Positions 7,276-14,538 of a stretch of DNA of 64,000 nt are shown here, piece by piece. Each line of letters opens with the position of its first letter. Position 1 is the first letter of the stretch. Both the position numbers and the translations under genes were made by a program. The stretch is taken from positions 1-64,000 of the forward strand of contig CAZZPK010000002.1 of NCBI GenBank assembly GCA_964655995.1. The letters are read 5' to 3'. The notes below the pieces were generated by a model. It made no database searches and was not told the DNA's origin. It saw nothing but the letters and a program-made list of their open reading frames with translations. The DNA comes from JACPIA01 sp964655995 (GTDB lineage: Bacteria; Patescibacteriota; Minisyncoccia; Phycocordibacterales; XYD1-FULL-46-19).

Positions 7276-8151
7276 GTGAATATTACTTTTTTAGGCCCTT
7301 TACACACCACCTTTTCCCACGAGGCGTACGACAATTTGGCCCAGATTTTTAGAGCACCAACTTCAGACAATCCATTGTTTCCAGTAACACCAGTCAAAAG
7401 TAATCGCGAGATTGTCCCCATGATCTGCGATCGCGGCGGTTATGGCGCTGTCGCCATGGAAACTTTGGCCGGTGGGAGGGTCGATGAATCATTGGAACCA
7501 TTCATTGATTTACTGAGCGATTATCGTGCAACAGACCATCTGCCATTCAAGATTATCGGTGCAGTCAAAAAACCGATTAGTTTTTGCTTGATGACAAGAC
7601 CGGAGGTTGAACTAGGAGAAATCAAACTGCTACTCGCTCATCCCAAAGCCTTACAACCTTGTCGTTCTCAATTAACAACTTGGGCTTTCCCGATCCAGGA
7701 GTGCTCCAGTAACGGCGAGGCGGCCAGATTGATCGCTGAAGAAGAAAGTTATGCCCGGGCCGCCGCTTTGGGACCACGTCGCGCTGCCAAGCATTACGGA
7801 CTCAAAATTCTGGCTGAAGGCTGTGAGGATAAAAAAGCGGTAACCACCTTTTTTCTCCTTGGTCCAATTAACCATCAAGCTAGGATAGGTTGTCAAAACC
7901 GAGCTTTGTTAGTCTTTAGTTTGCCGCACCGTCCGGGCGCATTAGTCCAAGCACTAATGCCCTTTAGCTTAGCCTCGCTCAATTTGATGCATGTGCATTC
8001 AGTCCATAACAATGACGGTAATTACCGCTTTGCGATCGAGATCGAGATTGAAGATGTTAAATTGGACACCTTTCGTAAAGCATTAAACTTGTTCGACGAT
8101 TTGGTGGAGGAATATTTGTGCTTCGGACCATTTGCGGTTGAGCCATTGTAA
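7276..8151 (+). CDS. Prephenate dehydratase-like protein with ACT domain
   Basis: The 291-aa protein has the PDT layout: an N-terminal periplasmic-binding-like fold starting ITFLGPLHTTFSHEA (family: LGPxGTFSxxA), SNGEAARLIAEEES and YGLKILAEGCEDKK, and a C-terminal ACT domain beginning RALLVFSLPHRPGAL. PDT makes phenylpyruvate from prephenate. Two signatures are altered: the catalytic TRF motif reads TTF (VTTFFLLG), and the ESRP motif that binds Phe in the ACT domain is missing (MHVHSVHNNDGNY), although PGAL is kept. No other aromatic-amino-acid gene is in the window. The start is GTG with AAAGGAG 8 nt upstream. Enzymatic activity is uncertain. Confidence 0.75.
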   Translation: MNITFLGPLHTTFSHEAYDNLAQIFRAPTSDNPLFPVTPVKSNREIVPMICDRGGYGAVAMETLAGGRVDESLEPFIDLLSDYRATDHLPFKIIGAVKKPISFCLMTRPEVELGEIKLLLAHPKALQPCRSQLTTWAFPIQECSSNGEAARLIAEEESYARAAALGPRRAAKHYGLKILAEGCEDKKAVTTFFLLGPINHQARIGCQNRALLVFSLPHRPGALVQALMPFSLASLNLMHVHSVHNNDGNYRFAIEIEIEDVKLDTFRKALNLFDDLVEEYLCFGPFAVEPL

Positions 8152-8169
8152 GATAAGCGTCAAGCGCCC

Positions 8170-8202
8170 AAAAGGCTGTCTAGCATTCCCAGACAGCCTT
8201 TT
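8170..8202 (+). terminator. Terminator after the PDT-like gene
   Basis: The arms aaaaggctgtct / agacagcctttt enclose a 9-nt loop and are followed by cttttttgg. Confidence 0.88.
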
Positions 8203-8223
8203 CTTTTTTGGTTTTGTCCTATT

Positions 8224-8243
8224 GGCAGGAATCTCGCCCTACA
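8224..8243 (-). pseudogene. Degenerate T-arm remnant of a tRNA-Arg
   Basis: On + ggcaggaatc-tcgcc-ctaca resembles the T-arm region of the intact tRNA-Arg (ggcaggaatc-gaac-ctaca). On - it keeps the T-stem halves GTAGG and CCTGC. It lies downstream of the intact tRNA, and a matching 5'-half fragment lies upstream. Confidence 0.4.
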
Positions 8244-8355
8244 CACATTAGAGTAAAACTCGTAAAATAAAATGGACCGTTGTAATTTTATCACGAGTCA
8301 CTTAAAACACTCGGTTCCCTGTGGCCGCGCCACGTGAACACGTAGTGTTTTTACG

Positions 8356-8430
8356 TGGTCCTCTCGGCAGGAATCGAACCTACATTACAAGCTCCGCAAG
8401 CTTGCGTTCTATCCGTTGAACTACGAGAGG
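8356..8430 (-). tRNA. tRNA-Arg(GCG)
   Basis: Acceptor CCTCTCG pairs with CGAGAGG, D-stem is GTTC/GAAC, anticodon stem CAAGC/GCTTG encloses loop TTGCGGA (anticodon GCG), T-stem is GTAGG/CCTGC, and A73 is followed by an encoded CCA (8356-8358). GCG is unusual for CGN decoding in bacteria, where ACG (read as ICG) is the norm. Confidence 0.93.
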
Positions 8431-8465
8431 ATATTAGAAACTTTATTTTTTAATCTTACCTCCGA

Positions 8466-8560
8466 AAGCTTGCGTTCCCCGCCCGAACGTACCGTTCGGT
8501 ACGGGCGGGTATCCGTTGCCTGCCCGCCTTAGCCTGGCGTCGGCGGGAACTACGAGAGGA
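8466..8560 (-). pseudogene. tRNA-Arg 5'-half fragment with two palindrome insertions
   Basis: Read on -, TCCTCTCGTAGTT, CAACGGATA and GAACGCAAGCTT reproduce the acceptor, D-loop and anticodon-stem parts of the neighbouring tRNA-Arg. They are separated by two GC-rich hairpins: 8523-8547 (stem cccgcc/ggcggg) and 8478-8509 (stem cccgcccg/cgggcggg). The insertions sit at the two junctions of D-stem and D-loop. The similarity stops in the anticodon loop. Confidence 0.7.
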
Positions 8561-8576
8561 GTCTATTTAGTATACT

Positions 8577-8825
8577 CTATTTTTGAGACGCCTTTTTGAG
8601 CGCCGCCACCAAGCGAGACTTTTTGCGGGCGGCGGCATTTTTTTTGATCACACCGCGCCCCGCGGCCTTATCAATCGCCTGGTAAGCGGCGGCCAAGGCT
8701 TGGGCATCATTAACTTTTTTAACAGCGCGGATGGCCTCGCGCATTGCCTCGCGGCGCTTGTCATTTTGGGCACGCTTGCGCTTGGAGCTCCTTAAGGCTT
8801 TTTTGGCTGATTTGATTATCGGCAT
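8577..8825 (-). CDS. rpsT: 30S ribosomal protein S20
   Basis: The 82-aa, strongly basic helical protein begins MPIIKSAKKALRSSKRKRAQN, the S20 N-terminus that binds 16S rRNA helices early in 30S assembly, and contains the family segment IDKAAGRGVIKKNAAARKKS. ATG 8825 is chosen over an in-frame codon at 8846 because it gives the canonical N-terminus. A TGGTACATT extended -10 lies 11 nt upstream, with no Shine-Dalgarno. It is divergent from ruvA. Confidence 0.95.
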   Translation of the reverse strand: MPIIKSAKKALRSSKRKRAQNDKRREAMREAIRAVKKVNDAQALAAAYQAIDKAAGRGVIKKNAAARKKSRLVAALKKASQK

Positions 8826-8869
8826 AAGTACCGCCAAATGTACCATACGTCGCCCCCTGACGCAAACTT

Positions 8870-8878
8870 TGCTATGAT
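8870..8878 (+). promoter_or_regulatory. Extended -10 of ruvA (leaderless)
   Basis: TGCTATGAT ends 7 nt before ATG 8886. No Shine-Dalgarno is present. Confidence 0.65.
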
Positions 8879-8885
8879 AAGCCCA

Positions 8886-9455
8886 ATGATCGGCACCTTA
8901 AGCGGCACCATTACCCATAAAGACGAGCGGCGCCTTATCCTTGAGGTGGGCGGCGTGGGCTACAAGGTGGCGGCCACCGCCGGCACCTTAAATCACGCTA
9001 AAATCGGCACCACTCTCTCCCTCTTTACCCATTTGGTAGTGCGCGAGGACGTACTCGACTTATACGGCTTTACCAACCATGAGGAACTTAACTTTTTTGA
9101 GCTATTAATCGGCATCTCGGGCATCGGGCCCAAAAGCGCTTTGGCGATATTGTCACTCGCCCCACCCGAGACCCTGCGCCGCGCCGTTGGCTCGGGCAAT
9201 ACCGAGTATCTCACCCAAGTCTCGGGAATTGGCCGCAAGAGTGCCGAAAAAATTATTTTAGAACTCCGCGACAAACTAGACACTTTGCCCGAGAGCGAGC
9301 AGGTCACCGCCGGCGAGACGGAGGCTCTGGAGGCCCTGCGCTCGCTCGGCTACTCGCTTAAAGAGGCCCGCGAGGCTCTCAAGGCTGTAGCTGGAGAGCA
9401 CAACGACTCCGGGGAGCTTATTAAAGCGGCCATCAAGCGCTTAGGTCGCTCATAA
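8886..9455 (+). CDS. ruvA: Holliday junction DNA helicase subunit RuvA
   Basis: RuvA binds four-way junctions as a tetramer and loads RuvB. The 189-aa protein has the N-terminal OB domain (MIGTLSGTI.., GGVGYKV), two helix-hairpin-helix motifs (LIGISGIGPKSALAIL and QVSGIGRKSAEKIILEL) and the small C-terminal RuvB-binding domain (EALEALRSLGYSLKEAREAL). The start at 8886 follows the extended -10 by 7 nt. ruvB and ruvC are 13 kb away, so the usual ruvCAB operon is split here. Confidence 0.95.
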   Translation: MIGTLSGTITHKDERRLILEVGGVGYKVAATAGTLNHAKIGTTLSLFTHLVVREDVLDLYGFTNHEELNFFELLIGISGIGPKSALAILSLAPPETLRRAVGSGNTEYLTQVSGIGRKSAEKIILELRDKLDTLPESEQVTAGETEALEALRSLGYSLKEAREALKAVAGEHNDSGELIKAAIKRLGRS

Positions 9456-9459
9456 ACCA

Positions 9460-10782
9460 ATGCTAACTAAACTAAAAAAATACATCCCCTATCGACTGCT
9501 TAATTATCTCCGGCCGCTTTATCATCGCGGCCTGATCACTTTAGCGGCGCTTATTTACCGCTTCCCCGCGCGCAAGCTCACGGTTATCGGCATTACTGGC
9601 ACCAAAGGCAAGTCGAGTACTGTGGAGCTTGTCGGCGCCCTGCTTAAAGAGCAGGGTTATCGCGTCGCCACCGCCTCCACTATCCGCTTTAATATCGCCG
9701 GCGAGGAGGAGCCTAACCGACTTAAGATGACCATGCCCGGGCGCTTTTACCTCCAGCGCTTTTTGCGCCGCGCTGTAAACGCCGGCTGCGAGTACGCCGT
9801 TATCGAGATGACCTCCGAGGGCGCCCGGCAGTATCGCCACTTGTTTTTATTTTTAGACACTTTTGTTTTTCTCAATCTCACGCCCGAGCACATTGAGTCG
9901 CACGGCTCTTATGAAAATTATCGCGAGGCCAAACTGACCCTGGCTCGCTCGCTAATCAAATCAAGCAAGCTCAAGCGCGCTTTGATTGCCAATAGCGACG
10001 ACCCGGAATCTAAACATTTTTTAGACTTACCAAACCCTTCGACTAAACTCAAGGTAAATAAAATCACTTTTAGTCTCCGAGATGTAGCGCCCTATCAAGT
10101 GTTTAGCGATCGCCTCGAGCTTACCTGGCGCGGACAAACCATTAATTCCCCCCTCGCCGGCTTATTTAATTTAAGCAATATCGCCGCCGCCATTACAGTA
10201 GCCGATTATTACGGCGCCAGCCCCGAGGTGATCAAGCGCACTTTGGAAAAGTTTAACGGCATCCCAGGGCGCCTGGAGCGCATCACCTTGCCCGCCTCCG
10301 AGCCGCTGGCCGCCAAACAAGATTTTACCGTCATTGTGGACTACGCCCACACCGCCGACTCGCTCCAAAAAGTGTATGAGCTGTTTAGCGACAGTAAAAA
10401 GATTTGCGTCTTGGGCGGTACCGGCGGCGGACGCGACGCCCGCAAGCGCCCGGTGATGGGTGAGCTGGCCGGGCGCTACTGCGACTCGATTATCCTCACC
10501 AATGAGGATCCTTACGACGAGGACCCGGAGCAAATCGTTAAAGATGTCGCCCGAGGCATTACTCGGCCGATTTACCAAATAATTATGGATCGCCGCGAGG
10601 CAATCAAGACCGCCCTGGCCCAGGCCGGCACCGGCGACACTGTGCTCATTACCGGCAAAGGCACTGACGCCTATATTATGGGCCCGGGGGGTAGTAAAAC
10701 CCCTTGGAGTGATGCTAATATCGCCCGTGAGGAACTAACTAAAATTTTGCATGCCCGAGCTGCCGGAGGTCGAGACCATTAA
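9460..10782 (+). CDS. murE: MurE-like UDP-N-acetylmuramyl peptide ligase
   Basis: This 440-aa Mur ligase adds the third residue to the peptidoglycan stem peptide. Visible are the ATP-binding ITGTKGKSSTVE (family GTxGKT/S), the Mg-binding Glu in YAVIEMTSEG, HIESHGSYENYREAK, and a C-terminal domain with VDYAHTADSL and LGGTGGGRDARKRP. The N-terminal UDP-binding domain is short compared with typical MurE (about 490 aa). The DNPR motif that selects meso-diaminopimelate is replaced by NEDPYDEDP, so the added amino acid cannot be named. It begins 4 bp after ruvA. Confidence 0.85.
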   Translation: MLTKLKKYIPYRLLNYLRPLYHRGLITLAALIYRFPARKLTVIGITGTKGKSSTVELVGALLKEQGYRVATASTIRFNIAGEEEPNRLKMTMPGRFYLQRFLRRAVNAGCEYAVIEMTSEGARQYRHLFLFLDTFVFLNLTPEHIESHGSYENYREAKLTLARSLIKSSKLKRALIANSDDPESKHFLDLPNPSTKLKVNKITFSLRDVAPYQVFSDRLELTWRGQTINSPLAGLFNLSNIAAAITVADYYGASPEVIKRTLEKFNGIPGRLERITLPASEPLAAKQDFTVIVDYAHTADSLQKVYELFSDSKKICVLGGTGGGRDARKRPVMGELAGRYCDSIILTNEDPYDEDPEQIVKDVARGITRPIYQIIMDRREAIKTALAQAGTGDTVLITGKGTDAYIMGPGGSKTPWSDANIAREELTKILHARAAGGRDH

Positions 10783-11614
10783 ACGCGAGCTGGCTAAAGC
10801 ATTGATCGGTAAAACGATTAAGCGAGTGATTTTAACTTGGCCCAAAATGGTTTTACCGCTTTCACCTCAAACTTTTAGCAAAAAGCTAATGGGGCAAAAA
10901 ATAAAAAACATAGAACGACGCGCCAAAATGCTGCTAGTCCACTTTAGCAACAGCACGCTCTTGGCCATACATTTAAAAATGACCGGGCAATTGATTTACA
11001 AAAATAATAAAAAATTAGTGGTGGGCGGCCATCCGCAGGCCGGCGGTCTTGATAATTTACCTAATAAATATACTCGCGCCGTTTTTACCTTTACCGACGT
11101 CTCGGTTTTATATTTTAACGACTTGCGCAAATTTGGCTGGTTGCGCCATTTGCCTCACACCGACTTACATTTACTCACCGCCCGCTCGGGCGTAGAGCCG
11201 CTCTCGCGGCAATTTACTTTGCATATATTTAAAGACTTATTGGCTCGTTACCCCAAGCGCCCGCTTAAAACTTTTTTACTCGATCAGACGTTAATCGCCG
11301 GCTTGGGCAATATTTACGTCGACGAGGCGGCCTTTCTCTCTCGCGTGCTCCCGACGCGCTTAGTAGGGACACTAACCGAGAAAGAGAAAAATAATTTGCA
11401 TAAAAATATAATTAGCGTATTAAAATTATCAATCCAAAAGAAAGGCACCTCCGCTCGTAATTACGTTAGAGCCAATGGTAAGCCTGGTGGCTTTGTCCCC
11501 CACCTTAAGGTCTATGGCCGGGCGGGGCTCCCCTGCAAAGCCTGCCACACCCCCATCTCCAAAATCCGCTTCCACGGCCGCGGCACCCACTTTTGTAGTA
11601 AATGCCAGAAATAA
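10751..11614 (+). CDS. mutM: Formamidopyrimidine-DNA glycosylase
   Basis: MutM removes 8-oxoguanine and formamidopyrimidines and nicks the AP site. The 287-aa protein keeps the N-terminal catalytic PELPEVE (Pro1 nucleophile after Met removal, Glu2), the HLKMTGQ lysine, the helix-two-turn-helix region around QTLIAGLGNIYVDEAAF, and an intact C-terminal zinc finger, CKAC-x16-CSKC. It overlaps the 3' end of the murE-like gene by 32 bp in another frame, so it is translationally coupled to a wall gene. Confidence 0.95.
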   Translation: MPELPEVETIKRELAKALIGKTIKRVILTWPKMVLPLSPQTFSKKLMGQKIKNIERRAKMLLVHFSNSTLLAIHLKMTGQLIYKNNKKLVVGGHPQAGGLDNLPNKYTRAVFTFTDVSVLYFNDLRKFGWLRHLPHTDLHLLTARSGVEPLSRQFTLHIFKDLLARYPKRPLKTFLLDQTLIAGLGNIYVDEAAFLSRVLPTRLVGTLTEKEKNNLHKNIISVLKLSIQKKGTSARNYVRANGKPGGFVPHLKVYGRAGLPCKACHTPISKIRFHGRGTHFCSKCQK

Positions 11615-11615
11615 C

Positions 11616-11643
11616 TTGACTTTTGGGAAAGTGGGTATATACT
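11616..11643 (+). promoter_or_regulatory. Strong promoter for a short RNA
   Basis: TTGACT (11616-11621), 16 bp, TATACT (11638-11643), starting right after the mutM stop. TTGACTTTTGGGAAA closely matches the promoter at 3422. Confidence 0.7.
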
Positions 11644-11649
11644 GTAAGT

Positions 11650-11725
11650 ACAAATGGCTTCGGCCCTCCCCGCAAGGGGTAAATTAAGAAAAGCTCAAGC
11701 GAGAAATCCTTTGAGCTTTTCTTTT
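11650..11725 (+). ncRNA. Candidate small RNA between mutM and the MazF-like gene
   Basis: About 75 nt lie between the 11616 promoter and a hairpin terminator (aaaagctcaa 11689-11698 / ttgagctttt 11711-11720, then cttttat). The body holds a cccc-gcaa-gggg tetraloop hairpin. A frame starting ATGGCTTCGG runs through it but continues past the terminator into antisense of the toxin gene, so I favour a noncoding RNA. Its 3' end is complementary to the last codons of the MazF-like mRNA. Confidence 0.5.
11688..11721. terminator. Bidirectional terminator
   Basis: The hairpin gaaaagctcaa/ttgagcttttc has T-rich sequence on both sides. It serves the + short RNA and the - MazF-like gene, whose stop codon lies inside it. 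Confidence 0.7.
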
Positions 11726-12084
11726 ATCCGAACAAAATCCTCCTTGGTTATATCTCCTAATTTATATTGCAATCTTTTGGTATCAATTAGGCGTAATTGA
11801 GATAAAATTACCGTACTAACAGTTTGATTATCCAATTTAAAAGAAAAATAATATTTCCCCTTCTTTTGATTTTTAGTTAACGGCAAACACCAACAAACTT
11901 CGTTATTAAATTTTTTAAGTATAACAACTGGCCGGAGAAATTTAGTACCGCGACCATCTTGCTCAAAACCAATATTGAGACCAACTGAGGCAAACCAAAC
12001 TTCCCGCTCGTGGCAAAAGGGGCGAACTTTATCTTGATGTAGATGACCTTTTTCTTGATGCCAGTTACTAAAATCCTTATCCAT
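11695..12084 (-). CDS. MazF/PemK-like toxin, no antitoxin seen
   Basis: The 129-aa protein resembles the PemK/MazF family of mRNA interferases: VWFASVGLNIGFEQDGRGTKFLRPVVIL (family pattern: G.NIG.E..G....RPvvIL), a middle strand CWCLPLTKN, and VILSQLRLIDTKRL, matching the conserved SQ.R.ID..RL. Usually an antitoxin gene precedes such a toxin; here the upstream neighbour is trmH, 9 bp away on the same strand, and no small antitoxin frame is visible. It may be an orphan or domesticated member. A convergent short RNA overlaps its 3' end. Confidence 0.75.
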   Translation of the reverse strand: MDKDFSNWHQEKGHLHQDKVRPFCHEREVWFASVGLNIGFEQDGRGTKFLRPVVILKKFNNEVCWCLPLTKNQKKGKYYFSFKLDNQTVSTVILSQLRLIDTKRLQYKLGDITKEDFVRIKEKLKGFLA

Positions 12085-12093
12085 TAGTTAATT

Positions 12094-12567
12094 TTATTCT
12101 AAAAGTTTAAAAACAGCTACTCCAGTGGCGACGGAGACGTTTAGGGATTCTTTTTGGCCTTGCATCGGGATATAAATAATTTGGTCGCAAAGATTTAAAA
12201 TATTATCCTCTACTCCCTCAACCTCATTACCCACTATTAAAGCAGTTGGTTTAGCTAATTTAGCCGTACGATAATCAATGGATTTTTTATTTTGCTCTAA
12301 TGCCCACACTGCTATACCGTCGCTTTTTAAGCGCGCAATTAATTCGGTAATATCTTTAACTTGCTCCCAAGGTACCGTCGCTTCGGCCCCCAAAGCGGTT
12401 TTGGCGATTTCTTTAACCGGCCGATTAAAGCGATCGCGTGGCGCCGGCGTGTAACCGGTGAGGTAAATCCGAGCGACACCGGCGGCATCCGCGGTGCGGA
12501 AGATGGCGCCCACATTGTGAGCGCTCCTAACATTATGGAGGATAAGCGAGAGTGACGACCGCCTCAT
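12094..12567 (-). CDS. TrmH/SpoU family RNA 2'-O-methyltransferase
   Basis: The 157-aa SPOUT protein has motif 1 HNVRSAHNVGAIFRTADAAG, motif 2 ALIVGNEVEGVEDNIL and motif 3 IPMQGQKESLNVSVATGVAVF, which form the trefoil knot that binds SAM. The conserved Arg of motif 1 and the ESLN of motif 3 are present. It lacks the N-terminal substrate-binding domain of TrmH or RlmB, so the target (tRNA Gm or rRNA) cannot be named. A TGTTAGTGT extended -10 lies 8 nt before the ATG on the minus strand, overlapping the divergent promoter of the DoxX-like gene. Confidence 0.9.
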   Translation of the reverse strand: MRRSSLSLILHNVRSAHNVGAIFRTADAAGVARIYLTGYTPAPRDRFNRPVKEIAKTALGAEATVPWEQVKDITELIARLKSDGIAVWALEQNKKSIDYRTAKLAKPTALIVGNEVEGVEDNILNLCDQIIYIPMQGQKESLNVSVATGVAVFKLLE

Positions 12568-12571
12568 ACAA

Positions 12572-12580
12572 TGCTACACT
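12572..12580 (+). promoter_or_regulatory. Extended -10 of the DoxX-like gene (leaderless)
   Basis: TGCTACACT ends 7 nt before ATG 12588. Confidence 0.55.
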
Positions 12581-12587
12581 AACATAT

Positions 12588-12935
12588 ATGCTATCTCTTT
12601 TCCCCTCTTTATATGACTATACCTTTTTTGCGCCGGCCCTACTCCGCGTGGCCATTGCCTTATTGATCATTTACGGCAGCGTTGGCAGTTTAAAGCGGGG
12701 GCAAGTTAAAACCCTCTCCTTAATCAAAATTGTGGCTGGTCTTGGTTTGTTGGCCGGCTTTCTCACCCAGGGGGCGGCTCTGATTTTAGCTTTGGCGATG
12801 GTGTTTGAGATCGTCCAGGCCAAGCGGCGGGGCCATGCCCATTTCCACTATCGTTACCACTTGCTTAAATTAGTAGTCTTAGTCGCTCTCCTCCTCCTTG
12901 GCCCCGGCGCCATAGCGCTCGACTGGCCATTGTAA
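12588..12935 (+). CDS. DoxX-like four-helix membrane protein
   Basis: The 115-aa protein has four hydrophobic helices with the DoxX family look: FFAPALLRVAIALLIIYGSVG, IKIVAGLGLLAGFLTQGAAL, LALAMVFEIVQAKRRG and LLKLVVLVALLLLGPGAIALD. The order (arginine after a small residue in helix 1, G..LL.G..T..AA in helix 2, charged loop, GPG before the last Asp) fits DoxX/DoxD. The function of such short members is not established. I use ATG 12588, 7 nt downstream of the extended -10, and not the longer frame. Confidence 0.75.
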   Translation: MLSLFPSLYDYTFFAPALLRVAIALLIIYGSVGSLKRGQVKTLSLIKIVAGLGLLAGFLTQGAALILALAMVFEIVQAKRRGHAHFHYRYHLLKLVVLVALLLLGPGAIALDWPL

Positions 12936-12973
12936 TAGACTTTTGGCCTTTTTTTTAGTATTCTTTTGGCGAC

Positions 12974-13046
12974 CCGCCCATAGCTCAGTCGGTAGAGCAG
13001 TTGCCTTTTAAGCAAACGGTCCCAGGTTCGAATCCTGGTGGGCGGA
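12974..13046 (+). tRNA. tRNA-Lys(UUU)
   Basis: Acceptor CCGCCCA pairs with TGGGCGG; D-arm GCTC/GAGC; anticodon loop CTTTTAA (anticodon TTT); T-stem ccagg/cctgg around ttcgaat; discriminator A. No CCA is encoded, unlike the Ser and Arg tRNAs in this window. Confidence 0.95.
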
Positions 13047-13048
13047 CA

Positions 13049-13765
13049 CTAAAGTGTCAAAGCGAAATACTCAAGCTCGTCGGCCAAGTCTTTGCTCTCA
13101 AAGCGGGCGCGGTGGTACAGCGCCGCGAGGGTGCTGATTTTGTCGACCACTTCCTCCCCTTGATAGTGTCGACCGGCGGCCAGTGCCTTGTTGTAGACAA
13201 AAGGCTTGAGGGTCGCGCGGGCACCAGCAGTGTCGGCCGCCGCCAGCCTGATTGTTTTTAATTGCCACCACCATTTCCAAAACACCTCTTCCGCCGGCAC
13301 ACCGGCGCGTAGTGCTTGGGTGAGAGCAAGCCAGGCCGCCCGACGATCCCGAGCTACTATCGAGTCAGTAACACTAAAAATATTAAAACCTTCTTTCTTT
13401 ACTTCGGCTTTCACATTAAACTCCTCGACTTTTTCGGCTAATTTTTTTAGCTTTTCTAAACGGGCTTTGGGCACCAGCTCGTCCCAGATGACAAACAAAT
13501 TTGGTGATTGGGCTAATTGGGGCACCAACTCCTCCACTTTTTCCCCGTAGTCCTGATGATTCAGCACCCCTTCGAGTATTACCAAAAATTTGCCAAAAAA
13601 CAGTCCTTGGCTCTCGGCCAGAGAGGCCAGCTCGCCGCCGTTAAAATTATCATCGTCAAAATAAAAAGTGTTGGCCTCGGGATGCTTCTTTTTTAGCGCC
13701 GCCAAATAGCCGCGCACTTTGGCTCGTCCTCTCACCCGATCCGAGCCGTAAATTAAATAAATCAT
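13049..13765 (-). CDS. holA: DNA polymerase III delta subunit-like protein
   Basis: The 238-aa protein starts MIYLIYGSDRVRGRAKVRGYL, like the N-terminal RecA-like domain of HolA (family: iyLlyGeD.yl...ai..l), with ANTFYFDDDNF and FFGKFLVILEGVLN. The helical part has FSVTDSIVARDRRAAWLAL and EEVFWKWWWQLKTIRLA, the family's domain III region that enters the clamp-loader pentamer. It is about 100 aa shorter than E. coli delta. The delta subunit opens the DnaN clamp; dnaN is at 27852. It overlaps the preceding xth gene by 4 bp. Confidence 0.8.
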   Translation of the reverse strand: MIYLIYGSDRVRGRAKVRGYLAALKKKHPEANTFYFDDDNFNGGELASLAESQGLFFGKFLVILEGVLNHQDYGEKVEELVPQLAQSPNLFVIWDELVPKARLEKLKKLAEKVEEFNVKAEVKKEGFNIFSVTDSIVARDRRAAWLALTQALRAGVPAEEVFWKWWWQLKTIRLAAADTAGARATLKPFVYNKALAAGRHYQGEEVVDKISTLAALYHRARFESKDLADELEYFALTL

Positions 13766-14538
13766 AAATCAAGCGTAATACCGACCGGTGCATGATCCGA
13801 GCCTTCAATTTGATCCAAAATAAAGGCCTCTTTGATTTTTGGCAATAACGCTTTATCGACCCAAAAGTAATCAATGCGCCAGCCGACATTGCGGTCGCGG
13901 GCGCGCGTCTTCATATCCCACCAGCTGTATTTAACGGTCTCGGGGTTAAAGTGACGAAAAGTGTCCACAAATCCGGCCTCCTCAAATTTATCAAGCCAAG
14001 CCCGCTCTTGGGGTAAAAAGCCAATCGAGTTTACATTTTCTTTGGGCCGGGCCAAGTCGATCTCGCGATGCGCCACATTAACGTCGCCGCAAAAAATTAT
14101 TTTATGGCCTTGTTGCCTTAATTTTTTAATATAAGCCAAAAATTCGCCAAAAAAATCAAGCTTATACTTTAAACGATGCTCCTCCCCGCCGCCGTTGGGG
14201 AAGTAAACGTTAAGTAAGGTAAAGCCGGCATACTCGCACATAAGCACCCGGCCCTCGGTGGAGAGCAGTGTTTTACCAAAATCATCAGTTACTAATTTAG
14301 GCTGCTCGGCGCTAAACACTGCCACGCCACTATAGCCTTTGCGCTCGGTGGCACTGTTCCACACTGCGGTATAGCCGGCCGGCGCCCGGAGCGCCTCGCT
14401 TAATACGCCCGGATCATGAACCTTGGTCTCTTGGACCCCGACAACATCAAAATTGCCTTGCTGTAAAAAATCAAGAAAGCCCTTGCGCTCTGCGGCGCGG
14501 ATGCCGTTAACATTCCAAGAGATTAATTTAAGCGACAT
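13762..14538 (-). CDS. xth: Exodeoxyribonuclease III (AP endonuclease)
   Basis: The 258-aa protein has the EEP fold of ExoIII: N-terminal LKLISWNVNGIRAAERKGF, the metal-binding Glu in VGVQETKVHD, SGVAVFS, VYFPNGGGEEHRLKYKL, the catalytic IIFCGDVNVAHREIDL, GWRIDYFWV and the C-terminal SDHAPVGI with the catalytic Asp-His pair. It cuts abasic sites left by glycosylases and acts naturally after the UDG encoded just upstream (11-bp overlap), so the pair forms a base-excision repair cassette. Confidence 0.95.
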   Translation of the reverse strand: MSLKLISWNVNGIRAAERKGFLDFLQQGNFDVVGVQETKVHDPGVLSEALRAPAGYTAVWNSATERKGYSGVAVFSAEQPKLVTDDFGKTLLSTEGRVLMCEYAGFTLLNVYFPNGGGEEHRLKYKLDFFGEFLAYIKKLRQQGHKIIFCGDVNVAHREIDLARPKENVNSIGFLPQERAWLDKFEEAGFVDTFRHFNPETVKYSWWDMKTRARDRNVGWRIDYFWVDKALLPKIKEAFILDQIEGSDHAPVGITLDL

